This document shows positions 48,574-57,390 of a DNA stretch of 64,000 bases, piece by piece. The notes under the pieces were generated by a model, which was given only the letters and a program-made list of their open reading frames with translations, made no database searches and had not been told where the DNA came from. Made by a program: the position numbers and the translations under genes. Position 1 is the first letter of the stretch; each line of letters starts with the position of its first letter. Source of the stretch: Proteobacteria bacterium SG_bin6. Its GTDB lineage: Bacteria > Pseudomonadota > Alphaproteobacteria > Sphingomonadales > Sphingomonadaceae. The stretch covers positions 1 to 64,000 of the forward strand of contig LWDJ01000004.1 in the NCBI GenBank assembly GCA_002083435.1, read 5' to 3'.

Positions 48574-49605
48574 ATGTACAGCGAGGGCGAAATCGAAGCT
48601 GCGGTGGGCGCCGGGGTGATCAGCCCCGATGCCGCCGCGGCGCTGCGCAACTATATCGCGGAACAGCGCGCCGCCCCCGCGGTCGATGAGGAGCAGTTCC
48701 GGCTGCTCACCGGCTTCAACGACATTTTCGTTAGCGTCGCGCTGGCGCTAGCGATCGGCGCGATCGCTCAAATTGGTTGGCAGGCGGCGCCCTGGCTTGG
48801 CGGGGCGGGCGTCGCGGCGGCAAGCTGGGGCGCGGCCGAGTTCTTCACCCGCCGCCGGCGCATGGCGCTGCCCAGCATCCTGCTGCTGCTCGCTTTTGTC
48901 GGGGGGGTGGCGGCGGTGCCGATCGGGGTGATCGCCCGGATAGAGCCCGATTGGCCGCAGAGCACCGCCGCGCTCGTCGGCATGGGCATCGCCCTGCTCG
49001 CGGGTGGCGCGGCCTGGCTGCACTGGCGACGCTTCCGCGTGCCGATCACCGTCGCGGCGGGCACCATCGCCGGCGTCGGCGCGGCACTCGGACTGGCCGG
49101 CTGGCTGATGCCGAACGCCGAACGGCTGCTCTACCCGGTCGCGCTCACCGGCGGGCTGGCGACCTTCGCGCTCGCGATGTGGTGGGATATGTCGGACCGC
49201 GAGCGCCGCACGCGCCGTGCCGATGTCGCCTTCTGGCTCCACCTCGCCGCCGCACCCCTGATCGCACATCCGGTGTTCCAGCTGCTCGGCGTGTTCGGGC
49301 AGGAGATCGGCATGGGTCAGGCGCTGCTCGTCCTGGGGCTGTACCTGCTCTTCGCCTTCGTCGCGCTGGCGGTCGACCGGCGCGCGCTGCTGGTATCGAG
49401 CCTGGTCTATGTGCTCTACGCCATGACCGCGCTATTCCGCCAGGCGGGCGCGATCGAGCTTTCGGCCGCGCTCACCGCGCTGGTGATCGGCAGCGCGCTG
49501 CTGCTGCTCTCGGTGTTCTGGCACGCCATGCGCGCGCGGGTCGTGGCGCTGCTCGGCGGGCTGGAGCGGCGGCTGCCGCCGGTGCAGGTGGTGGTGCCGG
49601 CGTGA
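48574..49605 (+). CDS. DUF2157-like integral membrane protein
   Basis: A 343-residue protein. A soluble N-terminal segment (MYSEGEIEAAVGAGVISPDA, residues 1-50) is followed by about nine hydrophobic helices, for example ILLLLAFVGGVAAVPIGVIA and LLVLGLYLLFAFVALAV. This fits DUF2157-type proteins of unknown role. A promoter-like TTGCTT and TATACC pair with 17-base spacing lies at 48520-48548, near repeated AACACAG sequences. Confidence 0.65.
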   Translation: MYSEGEIEAAVGAGVISPDAAAALRNYIAEQRAAPAVDEEQFRLLTGFNDIFVSVALALAIGAIAQIGWQAAPWLGGAGVAAASWGAAEFFTRRRRMALPSILLLLAFVGGVAAVPIGVIARIEPDWPQSTAALVGMGIALLAGGAAWLHWRRFRVPITVAAGTIAGVGAALGLAGWLMPNAERLLYPVALTGGLATFALAMWWDMSDRERRTRRADVAFWLHLAAAPLIAHPVFQLLGVFGQEIGMGQALLVLGLYLLFAFVALAVDRRALLVSSLVYVLYAMTALFRQAGAIELSAALTALVIGSALLLLSVFWHAMRARVVALLGGLERRLPPVQVVVPA

Positions 49606-49664
49606 TCGACCTGCCCCTCCTCCCCTTCAGGGGGAAGGGCTTAACGCTGCGAAGGATGCCGTCC

Positions 49665-50006
49665 CTACTCCGCCACCAGCTTGAGCAGCCGCCGTTCGAC
49701 CGGGGCAAGGACCGGACCGAGTTCATGCCCGCGCTTCAGCACCGCGCCGCCCTCGCCGATCAGCGCCCATTGCCCCTGGCGCTGGCGCAAGGCCGGGCGT
49801 TTTTCGATCCGGAACTCGGGGCGTTCGGCGGCGCGGCGGAAGGCGGCGAACACCGCCGCGTCGCGTCCCAGCTCGATCGCGTAATCGCGCCACTGGCCGG
49901 CAGCGACCATCCGGCCATAAAGATCAAGGATGCGCATCAGCTCGGCGCGCTCGAAACCGATCTGGCCGCCGCGCGCCGGCACCGGAAAGGGCGTTACTCT
50001 CCCCAT
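49665..50006 (-). CDS. DUF2794 protein
   Basis: A 113-residue protein from the ATG at 50006, which overlaps the cysE stop by one base (TGATG). It reads VTPFPVPARGGQIGFERAEL, ILDLYGRMVAAGQWRDYAIE, and ends LGPVLAPVERRLLKLVAE. This is the DUF2794 family, found only in alphaproteobacteria and of unknown function. Its constant coupling to other core genes suggests a housekeeping role. Confidence 0.85.
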   Translation of the reverse strand: MGRVTPFPVPARGGQIGFERAELMRILDLYGRMVAAGQWRDYAIELGRDAAVFAAFRRAAERPEFRIEKRPALRQRQGQWALIGEGGAVLKRGHELGPVLAPVERRLLKLVAE

Positions 50007-50704
50007 CAATGCCGGTCGCTGAGCGCCTTCGGACCATCGCCGCCCGATTGATCGGCGAGCAATTGCGCGACCTGCGCCTTCAGCTGCTCCAGCTCGCAGC
50101 GCAACAGCTCAATCTTCTGCGTTTCGGGATCGAACATGTCGCTGCACGGCGTGCCATAAGGCACGAAGCGCTTCTCGCTCTTGCCGCCCTCGATCATCGT
50201 TGGGCGCGCGGGAATGCCGACCATCACCGCGCCGGCGGGTACGTCCTTGGTAACCACCGCATTGGCACCGACCCGCGCACCGGGGCCAACCACGATCGGG
50301 CCGAGCACCTGCGCGCCCGAACCGATGATCACCCCGTCCGACAAGGTCGGGTGGCGCTTGCCGGCCACGCCGTCATCGGGGCTGGTGCCGCCCAAGGTCA
50401 CGCACTGGTAGATCGTCACATTATCCCCGATTTCGGCGGTTTCGCCGATCACGGTGAAGCCGTGGTCGATGAAGACGTTCCGCCCGATCGCGGCGCCCGG
50501 GTGGATGTCGATCGTCGTCAGGAAGCGCGATAGGTGGTTCACCGCGCGGGCAAGGAAGAACAGCCGGGCGCGGAACAGCGCGTGCGCCAGCCGGTGCCAG
50601 CCAAGCGTGTGGACGCCGGGATATAACAGGATCTCCCAACGCGATCGCGGCGCCGGATCGCGCGCCTTGATCGAGTCGAGATAGGCGATCAGCCGCCGGA
50701 ACAT
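50006..50704 (-). CDS. cysE: Serine O-acetyltransferase
   Basis: A 232-residue protein. The N-terminal helical part (WEILLYPGVHTLGWHRLAHA) leads to the left-handed beta-helix: IDIHPGAAIGRNVFIDHGFT, VIGETAEIGDNVTIYQCVTL and HPTLSDGVIIGSGAQVLGPI. The catalytic His lies in FIDHGFT. The short N-terminus fits the EpsC-like branch of serine acetyltransferases. The C-terminal helix is predicted to form a coiled coil (KIELLRCELEQLKAQVAQLL). It makes O-acetylserine for cysteine synthesis. Confidence 0.92.
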   Translation of the reverse strand: MFRRLIAYLDSIKARDPAPRSRWEILLYPGVHTLGWHRLAHALFRARLFFLARAVNHLSRFLTTIDIHPGAAIGRNVFIDHGFTVIGETAEIGDNVTIYQCVTLGGTSPDDGVAGKRHPTLSDGVIIGSGAQVLGPIVVGPGARVGANAVVTKDVPAGAVMVGIPARPTMIEGGKSEKRFVPYGTPCSDMFDPETQKIELLRCELEQLKAQVAQLLADQSGGDGPKALSDRH

Positions 50705-50847
50705 GCACTACCCCTTTCAACGCTCTGGCCGCTTATCTAGGCGATTGAGCGCGCGACTTCCATAAGCCAGCCAGCCCCCAAGCATTGCTTGCCGTCTCCC
50801 AACCTTTCGTGCCTTAACGTGGCGGCAGGCGCGGGCAGGATGCGGCG

Positions 50848-51603
50848 ATGGCAGGGTTTGCGTGGGATCAGGTGCTGCCGTTCGTCGCCGTGGGGTTTCT
50901 GGCGCAGTTGGTCGATGGCGCGCTCGGCATGGCGTTCGGGCTGATCAACTCTACCCTGATGGTAAGCCTGCTTGGTGTGTCCCCCGCCGCCGCTTCGGCC
51001 AGCATCCATGCGGTGGAGGCGTTCACTACCGCCGCCTCGGGCGCAAGCCATATCGCTCACCGCAATGTCGACTGGCGGCTGCTGCGCCGGCTGGTCCTGC
51101 CTGGCATCCTGGGCGGCGTGCTGGGCGCGGGGCTGCTGGTGAGCATCGACGCCTCGGTCGCACGGCCGTTCGTGATGGCCTATCTCGCGGCGATCGGGCT
51201 GTATCTGCTGTTCCGCGCCTGGCAAGGCACGCCGGAGCCGCGCGCGCCACGCGTGATCGCGCCGCTGGGTCTGGTCGGCGGCTTCCTCGACGCGGCGGGC
51301 GGGGGCGGCTGGGGGCCGGTGGTGACCTCCAACCTGCTGCTGCAGGGCGCGGACCCACGGCGGACGATTGGCACCGTCAACACCGCCGAATTCTTCCTGA
51401 CGGCGACAATCTCGGCGACCTTCCTGGTGACGATGGGGCCGGCGGCGTTCACGCTGGCGGCGATCGGGGTGCTGATTGGCGGGCTGCTCGCCGCACCGCT
51501 GGGGGGTGTGCTCGCCAAGCGGGTGCCGGCAAGGCCACTGATGGCGCTGGTCGGCCTGCTGCTGACGGCGACGAGCGCTTACACGATCTGGCGGAGCTGG
51601 TAG
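50848..51603 (+). CDS. TauE/SafE-family sulfite or anion exporter
   Basis: A 251-residue membrane protein with about eight helices. Signature regions are GFLAQLVDGALGMAFGLINS (residues 16-35), with the first TSUP repeat, and GLVGGFLDAAGGGGWGPVVT (residues 140-160), with the second. TSUP proteins carry sulfite, sulfonates or other organic acids across the inner membrane. Location next to cysE suggests sulfur metabolism, but they are divergent, so the link is weak. Confidence 0.85.
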   Translation: MAGFAWDQVLPFVAVGFLAQLVDGALGMAFGLINSTLMVSLLGVSPAAASASIHAVEAFTTAASGASHIAHRNVDWRLLRRLVLPGILGGVLGAGLLVSIDASVARPFVMAYLAAIGLYLLFRAWQGTPEPRAPRVIAPLGLVGGFLDAAGGGGWGPVVTSNLLLQGADPRRTIGTVNTAEFFLTATISATFLVTMGPAAFTLAAIGVLIGGLLAAPLGGVLAKRVPARPLMALVGLLLTATSAYTIWRSW

Positions 51604-51607
51604 CCGC

Positions 51608-52336
51608 TCAGCCGCGCGGGGCGAGCTTGCGCAGCGTCGTCAGCGTCGCATCGAACCGATCGGCGCGCTGTTGGCGATCGACCACGCCACGCTCGAGCCG
51701 CTCCAGCAGCGCGCTGATTGTCGCTTCGGTATCGCGCGGCGCGGGATCGCGCGCCGGGGCCGGCACGCTGGGCGTAGGGACGGGAAGATCGAAGGTCGCG
51801 ATCCGCTCGCCCGGGCCGAACGGCCGCACGCTGGCGAACGCGCCCGGATCATAAGCCGATAGCGGCATATCGAGATCGGCGGGTAGCGGCCGTTCAACCG
51901 GCGGCGGCGCGACCTCGGCGGCCTTGGCGCGGACCTCGAGGAATGGCGTGCCAAGTTCGCGCGTGGCGAGCAACGGCGCGCGTGGCGGCGCGTCGGGATG
52001 GGCGTCGGCGCGGCGCAGCACCGGGATGGTCGGATCAACCAGCTCCTCTTCCGGCCCAAAGGCGAGCGTGCGCCCGCCAAACGCTAGGAACAGCGCGAAC
52101 CACAGCACCCCGCCCAGGAACACGCCCGAGAACAAGGCGATGGCGAGCCGGGCGGTGAAGCCTAGTGGCGGCTCGGCGGCGGCGATCACCGCCGGGATAC
52201 CGCTCGCCAGCACCAGCCCTTCGAGCCGATCGAGCGGCAGCAGCAGGAACGTCGCGGCGGTCAGCACGCCAAGCGCCAGGCCCGCGGCGGGGGCGAGCGC
52301 GAAACTCAGGCGTTGGCGGCGGAGAAACCCTTCCAT
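51608..52336 (-). CDS. Hypothetical membrane protein overlapping the glycosyltransferase gene
   Basis: A 242-residue protein with three hydrophobic helices in the first 90 residues (SFALAPAAGLALGVLTAATF and others) and a cytoplasmic or periplasmic tail rich in Pro and Ala. The C-terminal part reads ISALLERLERGVVDRQQRAD, a likely short coiled coil. The start overlaps the end of the glycosyltransferase gene by 31 bases, so they are co-transcribed. No family is recognised; it may assist the polysaccharide pathway. Confidence 0.65.
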   Translation of the reverse strand: MEGFLRRQRLSFALAPAAGLALGVLTAATFLLLPLDRLEGLVLASGIPAVIAAAEPPLGFTARLAIALFSGVFLGGVLWFALFLAFGGRTLAFGPEEELVDPTIPVLRRADAHPDAPPRAPLLATRELGTPFLEVRAKAAEVAPPPVERPLPADLDMPLSAYDPGAFASVRPFGPGERIATFDLPVPTPSVPAPARDPAPRDTEATISALLERLERGVVDRQQRADRFDATLTTLRKLAPRG

Positions 52337-53547
52337 GCGCCTATCCTATCGCGCCGATCGCTTAGCTTTTGGTAAATTGGCGCGTAACGCCCGACGTTTA
52401 CCGCCCAATTACGCTCATTTTCAACGAAATCGCGCCCCGCGTCGCGTCGCGCGGGCCAATTGGCGCGATCAGCGAGCAGGTCCGCGAGCGCCGTCGCCAT
52501 CGCCGCCGGATCGTCGGGCGGAAACAGCGTGCCCGTCACGCCATTGGCGATCAGCTCGCGGTGGCCGCCGACGTCGGACGCGGCGACGAGGCGTCGCTGC
52601 GCCATCGCCTCCAGCGGCTTCAAGGGGGTGACGAGATCGGTGAGGCGCATCTTCTTGCGCGGATAGGCGAGCACGTCGATCAGCGCATAGTAACGCTCGA
52701 CCGCGCTGTGCGGCACCCGGCCGACCAAGCGGATCGCGTGCGCCGCCGCCGATGCCACCGCCTGCGCGCGAAGCGCCACCTCCATCGGCCCGCCCCCCAC
52801 CAGCAGCAGCCGCGCCTGGGGCCGCCGCGCAACCAGCGCGGGCATCGCCGCGATCAGATCGTCGAGCCCTTCATAATCATAGAAGCTACCGATGAAACCA
52901 ATCGTCTCGGCGCCAATCAGGTCCAACTCGGCGGCGAGCGCCGTATCGGGCGGCGGCGGGGCGCCGAACAGCGACAGATCGACTCCGTTGGGCGAGACGA
53001 TGATCTTCTCCGGTGCCGCGCCCCGCGCGATCAGGTCGCCGCGCAGCCCTTCGCAGATCACGGCGACCGCATCGGCGCGGCGCACCGCATGGCTTTCAAG
53101 CGCGCGGGTGAGGCGATAGTGGAGCGATCCCTCGCGCCTCTGGCCGTTGCCGACGCGGGCATCCTCCCAAAAGGCGCGGATTTCATAGACGAGCGGCAGC
53201 CCGAACCGGCGGCGCAGGCGCAGGCCCGCCAGCGCCGTCAGCACCGGCGAATGGGCGTGGATAATGTCGGGGCGGAACGCCTCGATCGCCTCTGCCCCGC
53301 GCGCGGTGAGCGCCGCGACTTCCTGCCATTCGCCGAGCGGGCTCGGTCGCCGCGGCGGCGGCGTGGTGCGGTAGAAATCGATGCCGTCGATCGTCTCGAA
53401 CGGGGCCGCGCTTTCGCCTTGGCGCGCGCTCGTTACCGCCGCCACCGTCCAGCCACGCGCCTGCATCGCCTTCAGGATCGCACGGGTGCGGAACGTATAG
53501 CCGCTGTGCAGCGGTAGGCCGTGATCGAGCAAGTGCAGGATACGCAT
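52306..53547 (-). CDS. Exosortase A-associated glycosyltransferase, GT-B family 4
   Basis: A 413-residue enzyme. It begins MRILHLLDHGLPLHSGYTFR; the N-terminal GT-B domain has DIIHAHSPVLTALAGLRLRR, and the C-terminal domain has VSPNGVDLSLF, TIGFIGSFYDYEGLDDLIAA and KPLEAMAQRRLVAASDVGGH with the conserved E of family 4. The HSGYTFR start is typical of glycosyltransferases tied to exosortase A loci. It would add a sugar to a lipid-linked oligosaccharide. It is divergent from the small gene and ligase at 53.6-55.1 kb. Confidence 0.88.
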   Translation of the reverse strand: MRILHLLDHGLPLHSGYTFRTRAILKAMQARGWTVAAVTSARQGESAAPFETIDGIDFYRTTPPPRRPSPLGEWQEVAALTARGAEAIEAFRPDIIHAHSPVLTALAGLRLRRRFGLPLVYEIRAFWEDARVGNGQRREGSLHYRLTRALESHAVRRADAVAVICEGLRGDLIARGAAPEKIIVSPNGVDLSLFGAPPPPDTALAAELDLIGAETIGFIGSFYDYEGLDDLIAAMPALVARRPQARLLLVGGGPMEVALRAQAVASAAAHAIRLVGRVPHSAVERYYALIDVLAYPRKKMRLTDLVTPLKPLEAMAQRRLVAASDVGGHRELIANGVTGTLFPPDDPAAMATALADLLADRANWPARRDAGRDFVENERNWAVNVGRYAPIYQKLSDRRDRIGAWKGFSAANA

Positions 53548-53626
53548 GGCGTCGTCCTGCCACGCGCGTGTTTAACGCGGCGATAACATGGGCGCTTTAC
53601 ACCTTCTCCGCGAAGGGAGCGGCCAG

Positions 53627-53761
53627 ATGATCGACAATTTCGCGCTTGGCCTGTCGCACGGGCTGATGCTGCTCGCCGCGATCCTGCTGCTCCGCCGTCG
53701 CGATCTGGACCGCGAGCCCTCCCGCCGCGACCGCAAACAGCGGGACGCCGAGGGTGCGTGA
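53627..53761 (+). CDS. 44-aa membrane peptide before the O-glycosylation ligase
   Basis: A short frame with a good ribosome-binding sequence (AAGGGAGCGG) before ATG. The product is MIDNFALGLSHGLMLLAAIL, then LLRRRDLDREPSRRDRKQRD and a short tail: one helix plus a charged cytoplasmic end. The stop overlaps the ligase GTG start by 8 bases, so the two are coupled. It resembles single-span helper peptides; no family is known. It is too short for most gene finders. Confidence 0.6.
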   Translation: MIDNFALGLSHGLMLLAAILLLRRRDLDREPSRRDRKQRDAEGA

Positions 53762-55103
53762 TCTTGCCTTCATCGCCTTTCTGGGCGCGCTGTTCGGGCT
53801 CGGCTTTCGCCGCCCGTTCCTGTTCGTGCTCACTTATGTCTATATCGACATCGTTTCGCCGCAGCGATTGACCTATTTGCTGCTCAATTCGGTGCCGATC
53901 TCGCTGATCGCGGTCGCCTTGGCGGTGGGCAGTTGGCTGTTGTTCGATGACAAGCGCGACGTTCGCCTCGCGCCGCGCCAGGGGCTGATCCTGCTGCTGC
54001 TCATCTATTGCGGCGCAACGACGCTCACCGCTGATTTCCCGATCGACGCGATCGGCAAATGGGAATGGGTGTGGAAAGCACTCGCCTTCGCGATCTTCCT
54101 GCCGCTGACGCTGCGCACCAAGCTCCGCATCGAGGCGCTGCTGCTGTTCATGATCCTGTCGGCGAGTTCGATCGTCATCGTCGGCGGGATCAAGACCCTG
54201 GCCTCGGGCGGCGGCTATGGCGAGTTGAACCTGATGGTCTCGAACAATTCGGGGCTCTACGAAGGGTCGATCATCTCGACCGTCGCGATCTGCATCATCC
54301 CGCTGATCCTGTGGTTCACCCGCCACGGCACGATCTTCAAGCCCGACTGGCGGGTGAAGATTTTCTGCTACGCGCTGGTCTTCGCCTGCCTGCTGATCCC
54401 GGTCGGCACTTCCGCGCGCACCGGGCTGCTGTGCATCGGTTTGCTCGCGCTGCTGTTGCTGCGCGATGCCAAGCGTCGGTTCCTGTATCTCGCCTTGATG
54501 GCGGCGGCGCCGGTGGTGGCCTATCCGTTCCTGCCGCCCAGCTTTCTCGCGCGGATGGATACGATCCGCACCTACAAGGGCGACAGTTCGGCCTCCACCC
54601 GTGTGGCCGTGTGGCAGTGGACGATCGATTACGCCAAAACTCATCCCTTCGGCGGCGGGTTCGAGGCGTATCGCGGCAACCATGTCCGCTACGACATCAT
54701 CGTCGTGGAGGGCGACAAGAACAACCAGGTGATCAAGCGCGCGCTCGAGGTCGACAAGTCGCGCGCCTATCATAGCAGCTATTTCGAGATGCTCGGCGAG
54801 CAGGGTTATCCCGGGCTCGCGCTTTGGCTGCTCCTGAACCTGATCGGCGTGGTGAGGATGGAGGTGCTGCGCTGGCGCTATCTACGCGGGGCGGAGGAGA
54901 CGCTATGGGCCGGCCAACTCGCGAGCGGGCTACAGATGGCGCACCTGATCTACCTGCTCGGTGGCGCATTCGTGGGGATCGCGTTCCAGCCCTTCGTCTA
55001 CATGCTGATCGGCGCGCAGATCGGGCTCGACACCTATCTCGCCCGCAAGCGTGAAGAGGCCGCCTGGCAACCGTTCCGAGCCAAAGCCACAATCGCGGTT
55101 TGA
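53754..55103 (+). CDS. Putative O-glycosylation ligase, exosortase A system-associated
   Basis: A 449-residue membrane protein starting at GTG (RDLAFIAFLGALFGLGFRRP). About ten hydrophobic helices flank a large periplasmic loop with TSARTGLLCIGLLALLLLRD and GGGFEAYRGNHVRYDIIVVE, the Wzy/WaaL-type region. The FRRPFLFVLTYVYIDIVSPQ start is characteristic of the exosortase A ligase family. It probably transfers or polymerises surface saccharide on the periplasmic side. Only part of an exopolysaccharide locus is present in this window. Confidence 0.88.
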   Translation: MRDLAFIAFLGALFGLGFRRPFLFVLTYVYIDIVSPQRLTYLLLNSVPISLIAVALAVGSWLLFDDKRDVRLAPRQGLILLLLIYCGATTLTADFPIDAIGKWEWVWKALAFAIFLPLTLRTKLRIEALLLFMILSASSIVIVGGIKTLASGGGYGELNLMVSNNSGLYEGSIISTVAICIIPLILWFTRHGTIFKPDWRVKIFCYALVFACLLIPVGTSARTGLLCIGLLALLLLRDAKRRFLYLALMAAAPVVAYPFLPPSFLARMDTIRTYKGDSSASTRVAVWQWTIDYAKTHPFGGGFEAYRGNHVRYDIIVVEGDKNNQVIKRALEVDKSRAYHSSYFEMLGEQGYPGLALWLLLNLIGVVRMEVLRWRYLRGAEETLWAGQLASGLQMAHLIYLLGGAFVGIAFQPFVYMLIGAQIGLDTYLARKREEAAWQPFRAKATIAV

Positions 55104-55116
55104 CCAGTTGAGTATC

Positions 55117-55160
55117 AAATAAAAAACCGCCACCCCGACGCCGAGGCCGGGATGACGGCG
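55117..55160 (-). terminator. Intrinsic terminator of the CsbD gene
   Basis: On the minus strand, a stem built from CCCGGCC and CGTCGGGG is followed by GGCGGTTTTTTATTTG. It lies 29 bases after the CsbD stop. The palindrome resembles the GC-rich repeats found elsewhere in the window. Confidence 0.6.
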
Positions 55161-55188
55161 TGATAAGGTGTCGGACTCAGAAGTCGAC

Positions 55189-55359
55189 TTAGATATCGTC
55201 GCCAAGCAGACCCTTCACCTTGCCCTTCACCTGCTCACCCTTGCCCTTGGCTTCCTGAGCGGCGCCATCGGCCTTGGTTTCAGGATCGTCGCTCATCTGC
55301 TTCGCCTTGCCAATGGCCTCGTTGATATTACCTTTGATCTTGTCGCCCAATTCACCCAT
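55189..55359 (-). CDS. CsbD-family stress protein
   Basis: A 56-residue protein from the ATG giving MGELGDKIKGNINEAIGKAK; an AGGAGAA ribosome-binding site precedes it. The continuation ADGAAQEAKGKGEQVKGKVK is the CsbD repeat pattern. Such small hydrophilic proteins are induced by general stress in many bacteria; mechanism unknown. Confidence 0.88.
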   Translation of the reverse strand: MGELGDKIKGNINEAIGKAKQMSDDPETKADGAAQEAKGKGEQVKGKVKGLLGDDI

Positions 55360-55409
55360 GGAAGTTCTCCTTTCCACGAAGCGAACGGGCGAGCGCGTCG
55401 GCGGTTCCG

Positions 55410-56192
55410 TTATGAAACCACCTTCTTCAACCAAGCTTCGACCGCGGCGAAATTCGCGCGCCAGCCTTTGGGGTTGCGGTCCTCGCGCAGTGTCGAGGCG
55501 CCGTGGACGCCCGCCCGCGGCTTGTAGAAAGTCGTACGATCGGCGGCCATCCGCGATGCGATCGCCTGCGCGCCGTCCAACTCCTCGGCATCGTTGGCGG
55601 CGGTGATGAACACCGGCACGTCGATCTGCCCGGCGGCGGTTTTCACCGGATCGGCGTCGCCCAGATACTCGTTGGGCGAAAAGGCGAGCACGCCGGCGAT
55701 CTTGCCCTTGTTCGCCGCCGCCAGCGGGAAGACGAGCGCGGAGGAATAGCTGCTACCCCACAGGAAGATCGGCAATTTCTTGTCCTGCGCCCAGTCGATC
55801 GCCGCCTGCAGATCTTGGCGCGCTGCGGCATAGTCGGCCGACTTGCCGAGCGCCTGCACCGTCTGGTTCGGCCCAAACAGGTCGCCCCCCGCGCGGGCAT
55901 CGACCGCGAGCGCGCTATAGCCGTCGGCGACGAGGCTGGGGGCGATCGGCGCATATTCGTCCTTGCTCGATCCCGCCTGGTGGAAAAGGAGCAGCAACGC
56001 CTTGGGGTGCTCGGCCGGGTAGTAGCGCGCGAAGACGCGGGCGCCATCGGCGGCCTTCAGCGTGACGTCGCTCGGTTGGCCGGGCGTCGTGGCGGGCCCC
56101 TCAGCGGCGGTTGGTTTCGGGGTAGCCGTCGGCGCCTCGCCACAACCGGCGACCAACAGGGTGAAGGCTAGGGAGGCGGCGAATCGACGCAT
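55410..56192 (-). CDS. Lipoprotein alpha/beta hydrolase, dienelactone-hydrolase-like
   Basis: A 260-residue protein from the ATG giving MRRFAASLAFTLLVAGCGEA, with the lipobox VAGC. An alpha/beta-hydrolase core follows: LLLFHQAGSSKDEYAPIAPS (oxyanion region), YSALAVDARAGGDLFG, IFLWGSSYSSALVFPLAA with the nucleophile Ser in GSSYS, VFITAANDAEE with the acid, and a His near the end (GVHGASTL). It probably hydrolyses an ester in the periplasm or outer membrane. Substrate unknown. It is transcribed in the same direction as the thiSG gene but stands 80 bases from it. Confidence 0.8.
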   Translation of the reverse strand: MRRFAASLAFTLLVAGCGEAPTATPKPTAAEGPATTPGQPSDVTLKAADGARVFARYYPAEHPKALLLLFHQAGSSKDEYAPIAPSLVADGYSALAVDARAGGDLFGPNQTVQALGKSADYAAARQDLQAAIDWAQDKKLPIFLWGSSYSSALVFPLAAANKGKIAGVLAFSPNEYLGDADPVKTAAGQIDVPVFITAANDAEELDGAQAIASRMAADRTTFYKPRAGVHGASTLREDRNPKGWRANFAAVEAWLKKVVS

Positions 56193-56270
56193 GTTTCGCT
56201 CCATGTCAACGCCGCCCGACGAACAGCTATAGAGCGCGAAGGCCGCGGCGGAAAGCGGCCGCCGCCGTGG

Positions 56271-57281
56271 CTAGATCAAACCCGCTAGCGGGCTCGACGG
56301 ATCGGCATAGCGACGTTGCCCCATGCGCCCCGCAAGATAAGCGAGCCGCCCCGCCTCGACCGCATGGCGCATCGCCCGCGCCATCCGTACCGGATCGCGC
56401 GCCTCGGCGATGGCGGTGTTCATCAGCACCCCGTCGCAGCCCAGCTCCATCGCGACCGCCGCGTCGGACGCGGTGCCGACGCCCGCGTCGACCAGCACCG
56501 GCACCTTCGCGCCTTCCACGATCAGCCGGATCGTCACGCGGTTCTGGATGCCAAGCCCCGAGCCGATCGGAGCGCCCAAGGGCATGATCGCGACCGCGCC
56601 AGCATCCTCCAGCCGCCTGGCGGCGATGGGATCGTCGACGCAATAGACCATCGGCTTGAAGCCTTCCTTGGCCAGAATCTCGGTCGCACGCAGCGTTTCG
56701 ACCATATCGGGGTAGAGCGTCTTCGCCTCGCCCAGCACTTCCAGCTTTACCAATTCCCAGCCACCCGCCTCGCGCGCCAGCCGCAGTGTGCGGATCGCGT
56801 CCTCGGCGGTGAAGCAGCCGGCGGTGTTCGGCAAATAAGTAATCTTCTTCGGATCGATGAAATCGGTGAGCATCGGCGCCTTGGGGTCGCTAACATTCAC
56901 CCGCCGCACCGCGACGGTCACGATCTCGGCGCCGGAAGCTTCGACGGCGGCCGCGTTCTCGGCGAAATCCTTGTACTTGCCGGTGCCGACGATCAGCCGC
57001 GAGCGAAAATGGTGGCCGGCGACGCTCCAGCCATCCTCGGCGATCGGCGCGGCATGATCGCCGCCGCCGACGAAATGGACGATCTCGATCTCGTCGCCAT
57101 CGATCACGCGCACTGTGCCCAGGGTGGAACGAGGCACGACTTCCAAATTGCGTTCGACCGCGACTTTTTCGGGCACTAGGCCCAATTCCTGCGCCAGTTC
57201 GGCGAGGCTGAGCCCTGCGCGGACGCGGCGATGCTCGCCATTGATGGTTAGGCTGATCGTGCCATCGACATGTTGGTCCAT
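56271..57281 (-). CDS. thiSG: ThiS-ThiG fusion: sulfur carrier and thiazole synthase
   Basis: A 336-residue protein from the ATG giving MDQHVDGTISLTINGEHRRV. Residues 1-65 are ThiS, ending EIEIVHFVGGGDH with the Gly-Gly that carries the thiocarboxylate in free ThiS. ThiG follows from HHFRSRLIVGTGKYKDFAEN, where the Lys forms the Schiff base with deoxyxylulose phosphate, to PLGAPIGSGLGIQNR and VLVDAGVGTASDAAVAMELG. It makes the thiazole part of thiamine. In the fusion the GG is internal, so either processing or a different sulfur-transfer geometry is needed. No TPP riboswitch was recognised upstream. Confidence 0.92.
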   Translation of the reverse strand: MDQHVDGTISLTINGEHRRVRAGLSLAELAQELGLVPEKVAVERNLEVVPRSTLGTVRVIDGDEIEIVHFVGGGDHAAPIAEDGWSVAGHHFRSRLIVGTGKYKDFAENAAAVEASGAEIVTVAVRRVNVSDPKAPMLTDFIDPKKITYLPNTAGCFTAEDAIRTLRLAREAGGWELVKLEVLGEAKTLYPDMVETLRATEILAKEGFKPMVYCVDDPIAARRLEDAGAVAIMPLGAPIGSGLGIQNRVTIRLIVEGAKVPVLVDAGVGTASDAAVAMELGCDGVLMNTAIAEARDPVRMARAMRHAVEAGRLAYLAGRMGQRRYADPSSPLAGLI

Positions 57282-57338
57282 GGCGCGCGATCTAGGGCGT
57301 GCCGCGGCGGGCTTCAAACCAAAATGGCGTTTTACCGC

Positions 57339-57379
57339 GCCGGCATGCCCCTCTCACCGCTGGGGAGGGGCATGCCGGC
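57339..57379 (-). terminator. Long perfect hairpin after the TonB-C-like gene
   Basis: A 15-base arm starting GCCGGCATGCCCC (57339-57353) pairs exactly with GAGGGGCATGCCGGC (57365-57379). It lies 12 bases after the stop of the 57391-57672 gene and before the thiSG gene. It probably ends that transcript or acts as an RNA end structure; the following T-run is weak. Confidence 0.55.
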
Positions 57380-57390
57380 CCCAGCAAAGC

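Noticed and set aside
57282..57390. TPP riboswitch before thiSG
   Set aside because: The region is short and holds a simple long hairpin. The conserved THI-element bases were not seen.
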